The position numbers were made by a program, and so were the translations under genes. Below, in pieces: positions 39,655-45,038 of a DNA stretch of 45,038 nt (the stretch's first letter is position 1; every line of letters starts with the position of its first letter). Source of the stretch: JBEEJZ01 sp046046915. GTDB lineage: Bacteria > Pseudomonadota > Gammaproteobacteria > Burkholderiales > Burkholderiaceae_C. The stretch is from positions 1-45,038 of the forward strand of contig JBJOIT010000026.1 of assembly GCA_046046915.1 (NCBI GenBank), in the 5' to 3' direction. The notes beneath the pieces were generated by a model. That model ran no database searches. It worked only from the letters and a program-made list of their open reading frames with translations, and was not told the origin of the DNA.

Positions 39655-40431
39655 ATGGATCTCCAACTCCAGGACAAGGTGTTCATCGTCACGGGCGGTG
39701 CCAGTGGCATCGGGGCCGCCATCAGCCTGACCCTGGCCCGTGAGGGGGCGATTCCTGTCATCCTCGGCCGCGACCCGATGCCGGCAGACTTTGAGGCCGA
39801 GCTGGGCGCCTTGCAACCACGCCATCATTTTGTGCAGCTGGATTTGCGCGATGAGGTTTCATGCCGGGAGGCAGTTGCAACGACGGTGGCGCGTTACGGG
39901 CGCATCGACGGCTTGGTCAACAACGCTGGCATCAATGACAGCGTGGGCCTGGGCGCTGGGCGTGAGGCATTTGTCAGCTCGCTCGAAAAAAACCTGATCC
40001 ACTGCTATGTGATGGCGCACTACTGCGAGCCCCACCTCAAGGCCACACGCGGCGCCATCGTCAATGTCTCGTCCAAGACCGCCATTACCGGGCAGGGCGA
40101 CACCAGTGGTTACACAGCCGCCAAGGGGGCGCAGCTGGCCCTGACCCGCGAATGGGCGGCCTCGCTGGCACCCTATGGTGTTCGGGTAAATGCGGTGATT
40201 CCTGCCGAGGTCATGACGCCCCTTTACCAGCGCTGGCTGGACGGGTTTGAGCAACCCGAAGAGAAGTTGGCCCACATCACCCGCAGGATTCCCTTGGGCC
40301 ACCGCATGACCACCGCGCAAGAGATGGCCAATAGCGCCGTGTTTCTGTTGTCGCCAGCCGCGTCGCACACCACGGGCCAATGGGTGTTTGTCGATGGTGG
40401 CTATACCCATCTGGACCGTGCGCTGAGCTGA
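39655..40431 (+). CDS. SDR dehydrogenase (L-fucose dehydrogenase-like)
   Basis: The 258-residue short-chain dehydrogenase has the cofactor motif TGGASGIGAA (about 13-22), NNAG, and the catalytic Ser-Tyr-Lys in VNVSSKTA and SGYTAAKG. It ends with WVFVDGGYTHLD, a typical SDR C-terminus. GGAAAGG precedes the ATG at 39655. Next to a fuconolactonase-like gene it most likely oxidises L-fucose or a related aldose to its lactone with NAD(P). Other sugar or polyol substrates are possible. Confidence 0.88.
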   Translation: MDLQLQDKVFIVTGGASGIGAAISLTLAREGAIPVILGRDPMPADFEAELGALQPRHHFVQLDLRDEVSCREAVATTVARYGRIDGLVNNAGINDSVGLGAGREAFVSSLEKNLIHCYVMAHYCEPHLKATRGAIVNVSSKTAITGQGDTSGYTAAKGAQLALTREWAASLAPYGVRVNAVIPAEVMTPLYQRWLDGFEQPEEKLAHITRRIPLGHRMTTAQEMANSAVFLLSPAASHTTGQWVFVDGGYTHLDRALS

Positions 40432-40541
40432 TTGGGGCAAGGTTTCCCATATATTTTTGCCCTGTGTGTGAGGGTCGATTGCGTCCAAGCAAGGCCTGAT
40501 CCGGTCCGCCAAGTCAGGATGCAGGTCTTGGCTCCGTAAGT

Positions 40542-40561
40542 GGTCAAGTGACCGCTACAAT
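40542..40561 (+). promoter_or_regulatory. lptA promoter element with palindrome
   Basis: TACAAT (40556-40561) matches the -10 consensus five of six, 36 bases before the lptA ATG. GGTCA-AG-TGACC (40542-40553), a perfect 12-base palindrome, lies directly upstream of it and could bind a regulator. No standard -35 was seen, so activation by a bound protein is possible. Confidence 0.45.
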
Positions 40562-40597
40562 GCAGCCCGTTGCGCCCTTGAGCAAGATTCGTGCCTT

Positions 40598-41221
40598 ATG
40601 AAAAAGCCCCCTGTGTCACTGTTGCTGGTTCTGGTCACTGCCATGTGCTGCGGTGCGGCCTGGGCAGAGAAGGCTGACCGCAACAAGCCCATGAACGTAG
40701 AGGCCGACGCCCTGCGTTACGACGATTTGCAGCAGACCAGCGTGTTTACCGGCAAGGTGGTGGTGACCAAGGGCACCATTCTCATTCGCGGCGCGCAGCT
40801 CACGGTGCGCCAAGACCCAGAGGGCTACCAGTTTGGCGTGGTCAAGGCAGAGCCTGGTAAGGTGGCGTTCTTTCGGCAAAAACGCGAAGGGCTGGATGAG
40901 TTCATCGAAGGCGAGGGCGAAACCATCGATTACAACGGCAAGGCAGATACTGTCAAATTTGTGGGCCGCGCCCAGCTGCGCCGTTACAAGGGCGCCGTTC
41001 TTAACGACGAGATGACCGGTGGCGTCATCGTGTACGACAACAGTACCGACGTGTTCACCATCGACAAGGGCGCCACCAGTGGCAGCCCGACCGGCCCTGG
41101 CGGCCGGGTGCGCGCCATGCTGACGCCTGCTGCGGCCACCGACGCTGCCACCAAGGTGTTGCCGTCAGGTCAGGCACCCACTCTGAAGCCCAGCACTTTG
41201 CTTGAAGGTGCCGCCAAGTGA
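40598..41221 (+). CDS. lptA: Lipopolysaccharide transport protein LptA
   Basis: The 207-residue periplasmic protein has a Sec signal peptide (KKPP, then a hydrophobic core, cleaved near AAWA-EK at about 23) and the jelly-roll OstA/LptA domain (about 35-145) with MNVEADALRYDD, TKGTILIRGAQLTVRQD and AETIDYNGKAD-like strands. It bridges the inner- and outer-membrane parts of the LPS exporter. Its stop overlaps the lptB GTG by four bases. Unusually for the locus, the gene upstream is a sugar dehydrogenase instead of lptC/kdsC. Confidence 0.93.
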   Translation: MKKPPVSLLLVLVTAMCCGAAWAEKADRNKPMNVEADALRYDDLQQTSVFTGKVVVTKGTILIRGAQLTVRQDPEGYQFGVVKAEPGKVAFFRQKREGLDEFIEGEGETIDYNGKADTVKFVGRAQLRRYKGAVLNDEMTGGVIVYDNSTDVFTIDKGATSGSPTGPGGRVRAMLTPAAATDAATKVLPSGQAPTLKPSTLLEGAAK

Positions 41222-42030
41222 GCGGCAGCAACCCTGAGAGGGCGGACGCGTCTGCCGTATCCAACGTGGACGTCACGTCCGATGGGCAGGGCAGCCAACT
41301 GGAAGCACGCCACTTGCAAAAGGCCTATGCAAGCCGCCAGGTGGTCAAGGACGTGTCCCTCATGGTGCGTCGGGGCGAGGTGGTGGGACTGCTCGGCCCC
41401 AATGGCGCAGGCAAGACCACTTCGTTTTACATGATCGTGGGGCTGGTGCGTGCAGGCGCGGGCGAGATCCTGATCGACGGACAAAACGTGGAGCGCTTGC
41501 CCATACACCGCCGTGCGCGTTTGGGCTTGAGTTATCTGCCTCAGGAAGCCTCCATTTTTCGCAAGCTCAACGTGCAGGAAAACGTGCGTGCTGTGCTGGA
41601 ACTGCAGCATGACGAGGCTGGCAAACCCCTGAGCAAGGCCAAACTGGAAGAGCGACTGGAAACCCTGCTGCGTGACTTGCGCGTGGACCACCTGCGCGAT
41701 TCGCCGGCCCTGGCCTTGTCGGGCGGGGAGCGCCGGCGGGTCGAGATTGCGCGCGCCCTGGCCACCAACCCGCGCTTCATTCTGCTGGACGAGCCCTTTG
41801 CCGGTATCGACCCTATCGCCGTGATCGAGATTCAGCGCATCATCAGTTTTCTGAAAGAGCGTGGCATTGGTGTGCTGATCACCGACCACAACGTGCGTGA
41901 GACCCTGGGCATTTGCGACCACGCCTACATCATCAGTGACGGCCGGGTGCTGGCCGAGGGCACGCCTGCCGACATCGTGAACAACGCCGATGTGCGCCGG
42001 GTCTACCTCGGCGAGCACTTCCGCATGTAG
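41218..42030 (+). CDS. lptB: LPS export ABC transporter ATPase LptB
   Basis: The 270-residue ATPase starts with GTG overlapping the lptA stop (GTGA). It has Walker A (GPNGAGKTT), the Q-loop (SYLPQEASIFRKL), the signature LSGGERRR, Walker B (FILLDEPFAGIDP) and the switch His (ITDHNVRETL). The C-terminal extension DVRRVYLGEHFRM is characteristic of LptB. About 28 residues precede the usual start of the family, so a later start near residue 25 is possible. It powers LPS extraction with LptF/LptG, which are not in the window. Confidence 0.95.
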   Translation: MSGSNPERADASAVSNVDVTSDGQGSQLEARHLQKAYASRQVVKDVSLMVRRGEVVGLLGPNGAGKTTSFYMIVGLVRAGAGEILIDGQNVERLPIHRRARLGLSYLPQEASIFRKLNVQENVRAVLELQHDEAGKPLSKAKLEERLETLLRDLRVDHLRDSPALALSGGERRRVEIARALATNPRFILLDEPFAGIDPIAVIEIQRIISFLKERGIGVLITDHNVRETLGICDHAYIISDGRVLAEGTPADIVNNADVRRVYLGEHFRM

Positions 42031-42056
42031 CTATGTTGGCCCCCACGCTTGTCACT

Positions 42057-42117
42057 TCGTGTACTGCGCTGCCCCCCGGGGGGGCGCATTTCGCCTTGGG
42101 GCGGCCCGGCGGCGAAA
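42057..42117. repeat. GC-rich palindromic intergenic repeat between lptB and rpoN
   Basis: This stretch contains CCCCCCGGGGGGG (42072-42084) and TTTCGCC and GGCGAAA arms (42089-42095 and 42111-42117) around CTTGGGG/GCGGCCCGG-like loop sequence. It resembles a repeat family scattered in Comamonadaceae intergenic regions, from memory of such genomes. It leaves no ribosome-binding site for rpoN at the usual distance. It may act as a transcript-end structure for lptB. Confidence 0.55.
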
Positions 42118-42148
42118 CCTTCCCTTCACGCCCGTGGGGCGCTCGGGC

Positions 42149-43741
42149 ATGAAACAAGGGCTCTCGCTACGGGTTTCGCAGCATCTGGCGCTCACGCCTC
42201 AGTTGCAGCAGTCCATCCGCTTGTTGCAACTGTCCACGCTGGAACTGGGGCAGGAGGTCGAGCAGATGCTCGACGACAACCCTTTTCTGGAGCTGGGGAC
42301 AGACGATGCGCCGCGCGAGGAGTTTGGCCTCAAGCAGGCCGACGAGCGTGTGCGAGACGACGACCGTGAATCGGAGTGGGCAGCCTCCAGCGCTTCCGAC
42401 TACACCAGCGATTCGGTGGCGTCCAGCGCCACAGACAGCGATGCCACGCCCCTGACGGCGCAGGATGAGCCCAGCTGGGAGGGCGACGGCACGGTTGACA
42501 TGTCGCCCGATGACAGCGAGTGGGGTGGCGATGCCCGCGCGCGCGATGGCGGTGCCAGCGATGAAGACGTCGATGCCACCGAGCTGGCACGCAGCCAGGA
42601 GTCCTTGCAGAGCTTTTTGCACCGTCAGGCCTTGAGCTTGCGCCTGAGTGCGGAAGACCGGGCTGCGCTGCGGTTTTTGATCGAGTCGCTGAACGATGAC
42701 GGTTATCTGGAGGACAGCCTGTCCTCCCTGGCCGAAGGTCTGGCCGGCCCTCAAAACACCGATCAGGTCGAAGAGCTGGTGCACCACTTCACGGTGGCCC
42801 TGAACCTGCTGCACCACCTGGAGCCGGTGGGCGTGGGCGCGCGCGACCTGGGCGAGTGTCTGTCGCTGCAACTGCGTGCCCTGCAAAAGGCCGAAGCCCT
42901 GGATGCCCATCGCCGGGGTTTGCTGGCCCTGGCGCTCAGGATTTGCGCCCAGCCCATGGACTTTCTGGCCCGGCGAGACATCAAGCGCCTGGTGCAGTTG
43001 TGTGGCGGCAGCGATGCTGACACGCGTGAAGCCATTGCGCTGATCGGCCGGTTGGAACCCAAGCCGGGCCGGCGCTTCGTGGATGTGGAGCGCAACATCG
43101 TGGTGCCCGACGTGCTGGTCACCAGTGTGGGTAAGGGCGCCAGCCAGCGTTTTCGGGTGCAGATCAACCCCGATGTGATGCCTCGACTGCGGGTCCATGA
43201 CATCTACGCCAACGCCTTGAAGCAGCACCGGGGTGGCGGGCGTGAGGCCTCGGCTAACGCTGCCTTGCAGCAACGTCTGCAGGAGGCGCGCTGGTTCATC
43301 AAGAACATCCAGCAGCGTTTCGAGACCATCCAGCGGGTGAGCAACGCGATCGTGGAGCGCCAAAAGAACTTCTTCATGCACGGGGAGCTGGCCATGCGCC
43401 CTCTGGTGCTGCGTGAAATTGCCGATGAACTGGGCCTGCACGAGTCCACCATCAGCCGGGTGACCACCGCCAAGTACATGGCCACGCCCTTTGGCACCTT
43501 CGAGCTCAAGTACTTTTTTGGTTCGGGCCTGGGCACCGAGTCGGGCGGCAGCGCGTCCAGCACGGCGGTGCGGGCGCTCATCAAGCAGTTTGTGGCCAGC
43601 GAGAGCCCCAAAAAGCCCTTGAGCGACAACCAGATCTCCGACATGCTCAAGGAGCAGGGCATTGAATGTGCCCGCCGCACTGTGGCCAAATACCGCGAGG
43701 CCCTCAAGATCGCGCCCGCTTCCCTGCGCAAGGCCCTCTAG
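42149..43741 (+). CDS. rpoN: RNA polymerase sigma-54 factor
   Basis: The 530-residue protein has all three sigma-54 regions: the Gln/Leu-rich activator-interacting N-terminus (SLRVSQHLALTPQLQQSIR), an acidic Asp/Ser-rich region II (about 55-150) that is longer than in enterobacteria, the core-binding domain, and the C-terminal DNA-binding part with ISRVTTAKYM and the RpoN box ARRTVAKYRE. It directs transcription from -24/-12 promoters with enhancer-binding activators. The ATG at 42149 starts at the conserved N-terminus; an open frame upstream through the repeat is rejected. Confidence 0.96.
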   Translation: MKQGLSLRVSQHLALTPQLQQSIRLLQLSTLELGQEVEQMLDDNPFLELGTDDAPREEFGLKQADERVRDDDRESEWAASSASDYTSDSVASSATDSDATPLTAQDEPSWEGDGTVDMSPDDSEWGGDARARDGGASDEDVDATELARSQESLQSFLHRQALSLRLSAEDRAALRFLIESLNDDGYLEDSLSSLAEGLAGPQNTDQVEELVHHFTVALNLLHHLEPVGVGARDLGECLSLQLRALQKAEALDAHRRGLLALALRICAQPMDFLARRDIKRLVQLCGGSDADTREAIALIGRLEPKPGRRFVDVERNIVVPDVLVTSVGKGASQRFRVQINPDVMPRLRVHDIYANALKQHRGGGREASANAALQQRLQEARWFIKNIQQRFETIQRVSNAIVERQKNFFMHGELAMRPLVLREIADELGLHESTISRVTTAKYMATPFGTFELKYFFGSGLGTESGGSASSTAVRALIKQFVASESPKKPLSDNQISDMLKEQGIECARRTVAKYREALKIAPASLRKAL

Positions 43742-43774
43742 CCGGCCGGCCCAGGCTTTTTTCCGGATTGTTTT

Positions 43775-45038
43775 GTGAATCAACTTCAACTGTTTTTGCC
43801 CTGCGCCGCCGGCGTGGAGGACTACCTGGCGGCCGAGGTGCATGGTCTGACCGGCCTGATGGGCGAGGACCTGCTGCTGCGCCGCGGTGGTGTGCTGGCC
43901 CGTGCCTCCTGGCGCGACGCCATGCGCCTGAACCTGCACAGCCGTCTGGCCCAGCGCGTGCTGGTTCAGCTGTCTTACACCGAGTACCGCAACGAGCAGG
44001 ACCTGTACCGTGCGGCCAGTGAGGTGGCCTGGGAAATCTGGTTCACCCCGCGTGAGAGCATCAAGATCGAGGTGACCGCGCAGCACAGCCCGCTCAACAG
44101 CCTGAACTTTGCAGCCCTCAAGATCAAGGATGCGGTGTGCGACCGCTTCCGTGCCAAGGCTGGCGGCGTGCGCCCCGACGTGAACACCCAGTGGCCCGAT
44201 GTGCGCATCTTTGCCCACCTCACCACCGACAGCTGTTCGCTCTACATCGACACCTCGGGCGAGCCACTGTTCAAGCGCGGCTGGCGCGAGGACAAGGGCG
44301 ATGCCCCCCTGAAAGAAACCCTTGCGGCGGCCATGCTGGCGGCCAGTGGCTGGGCTGATGGTGATGACGACCTGCTACCGCTGTACGACCCCTGCTGCGG
44401 CAGCGGCACCATTGCCATAGAGGCGGCCCAGATCGCCTGCAACATCGCGCCGGGCGCGCTGCGCCGTTTTGCCTTCGAGAAATACCTGCCCTTTCAGCGC
44501 CATGTGTGGGCCCAGATCAAGCAGCAGGCGGACGAGGCCGTGGTGCGCCCCGCCCCCGGCCAGGCCCCGCTGGTGTTTGGCAGCGACGTGGCCCACCGCA
44601 TGGTGGACTTTGCCCAGCGCAACGCCCAGCGTGCCGGCGTGGCCGATGTGATCGAGTTCCGGGGGGGCGATGCGCTGCAGCGCATGCCGCCTTCTGCCGT
44701 GCCCGGGGTGCTGTTACTCAACCCGCCCTATGGCGAACGTATCGACGTGGGCGGCATTGCCCGTGTGGATGCCCGCCCAGACGAGCGCAGCGAAGGTCGC
44801 TTTGGTGCCCGCGAGCAGGCGGTGACGGAGGACGGCGGCGAGTTTTTCAGCCAGCTGGCCACGCACTGGAAAAAGAACTTCTCCGGTTGGACGGCCTGGG
44901 TGCTGACGCCCGACCTGAAGCTGCCCAGCAAGATGCGCCTGAAAGAGTCGCGTCGCGTGCCCATGTGGAATGGCCCCATTGAATGCCGCATGTTCCGCTT
45001 TGACATGATCAAGGGTGCGGCGCGCGACAAGCCCAAGG
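43775..45038 (+). CDS. THUMP-domain RNA methyltransferase (RlmL/YcbY type), cut by right edge
   Basis: From the GTG at 43775 the frame is open to the window end (421 codons). It starts NQLQLFLPCAAGVEDYLAAE, followed by a THUMP region (about 50-165) and a class I methyltransferase domain with DPCCGSGTIAIEAA (SAM binding, about 207-220) and the catalytic NPPYGER. This is the family of 23S rRNA guanine-N2 methyltransferases (RlmL N-terminal half) and YpsC-like enzymes. The C-terminal part of the domain, to about RMFRFDMIKG, is present, so only a short tail is missing. It starts 33 bases after the rpoN stop. Confidence 0.9.
   Translation, partial: MNQLQLFLPCAAGVEDYLAAEVHGLTGLMGEDLLLRRGGVLARASWRDAMRLNLHSRLAQRVLVQLSYTEYRNEQDLYRAASEVAWEIWFTPRESIKIEVTAQHSPLNSLNFAALKIKDAVCDRFRAKAGGVRPDVNTQWPDVRIFAHLTTDSCSLYIDTSGEPLFKRGWREDKGDAPLKETLAAAMLAASGWADGDDDLLPLYDPCCGSGTIAIEAAQIACNIAPGALRRFAFEKYLPFQRHVWAQIKQQADEAVVRPAPGQAPLVFGSDVAHRMVDFAQRNAQRAGVADVIEFRGGDALQRMPPSAVPGVLLLNPPYGERIDVGGIARVDARPDERSEGRFGAREQAVTEDGGEFFSQLATHWKKNFSGWTAWVLTPDLKLPSKMRLKESRRVPMWNGPIECRMFRFDMIKGAARDKPK

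Noticed and set aside
41990..42148. N-terminal extension of RpoN through the GC-rich repeat
   Set aside because: The extra 53 residues overlap lptB and the repeat and are unlike sigma-54; the conserved N-terminus begins at 42149.
42167..44218. Very long open frame on the minus strand opposite rpoN and the RNA methyltransferase gene
   Set aside because: It runs antisense to two clearly conserved genes, its product is His/Gln/Gly-rich with no known motif, and such frames arise from GC-rich codon bias.
1..45038. CRISPR array, IS elements, prophage or tRNA genes
   Set aside because: No regularly spaced direct repeats, transposase or integrase motifs, phage genes or tRNA-like cloverleaf sequences were recognised on either strand.

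Overview
The window is GC-rich, almost fully coding DNA from a betaproteobacterium, most likely a member of the Comamonadaceae (Burkholderiales). The call rests on gene content and order (lptA-lptB-rpoN; argS-SPOR-dsbA; haloacid dehalogenase beside malate synthase G; photolyase-DUF2256-DUF3429; a TRAP quinate/shikimate locus), on many -10-like hexamers placed directly before start codons, and on a GC-rich intergenic repeat of the kind common in that family. No rRNA, tRNA, IS element, prophage or CRISPR array was seen, and no gene-free gap exceeds 300 bases.

Layout. 1-6132 (minus strand): an alpha-glucoside uptake and hydrolysis operon in the order regulator (LacI), binding protein, two permeases, GH13 alpha-glucosidase, ATPase (cut by the left edge), with a LacI-type operator and a terminator-like hairpin between the binding-protein and permease genes. 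6310-9900 (plus): four overlapping genes around light-dependent flavoproteins: a photolyase/cryptochrome, a DUF2256 protein, a second photolyase-superfamily protein whose FAD domain comes first, and a DUF3429 membrane protein. 9955-12278: a small unknown protein, a MocR regulator and a divergent LysE-type exporter. 12288-12894: a RelE/Phd-like toxin-antitoxin pair. 13008-19249: a two-carbon acid region with malate synthase G, L-2-haloacid dehalogenase, a PanE-like reductase, a disrupted glycolate oxidase iron-sulfur subunit and a hydroxypyruvate isomerase-like gene.

19288-26446 (plus) is a coherent quinate/shikimate catabolic locus: TetR regulator, TRAP transporter (small permease, large permease, binding protein), type II dehydroquinate dehydratase, a 3-dehydroshikimate dehydratase fused to an HPPD-like domain, and an atypical shikimate dehydrogenase. 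Together they would import the cyclitol acids and convert them to protocatechuate. 26522-28260: a LysR regulator coupled to a ChbG/YdjC deacetylase. 28346-29816 (minus): a LemA/GIDE membrane pair. 29915-32568: a DUF1800/DUF1501 secreted pair. 32606-35503: a GT39 transferase convergent with a GtrA/GtrB-like pair, probably envelope glycan modification. 35560-38674: argS, a SPOR-domain protein and dsbA. 38724-40431: a lactonase/dehydrogenase pair resembling L-fucose oxidation. 40598-43741: lptA, lptB, rpoN. 43775 to the end: an RlmL-type RNA methyltransferase cut by the right edge.

The observations most worth a second look are the apparently permuted photolyase-family protein, the roughly 20-nt frame-shifting deletion in glcF, the non-canonical substrate-site motifs in the shikimate dehydrogenase and dehydroquinase of the catabolic locus, the EF-hand loop inside a GIDE-type protein, and the recurrent leaderless-type gene starts.
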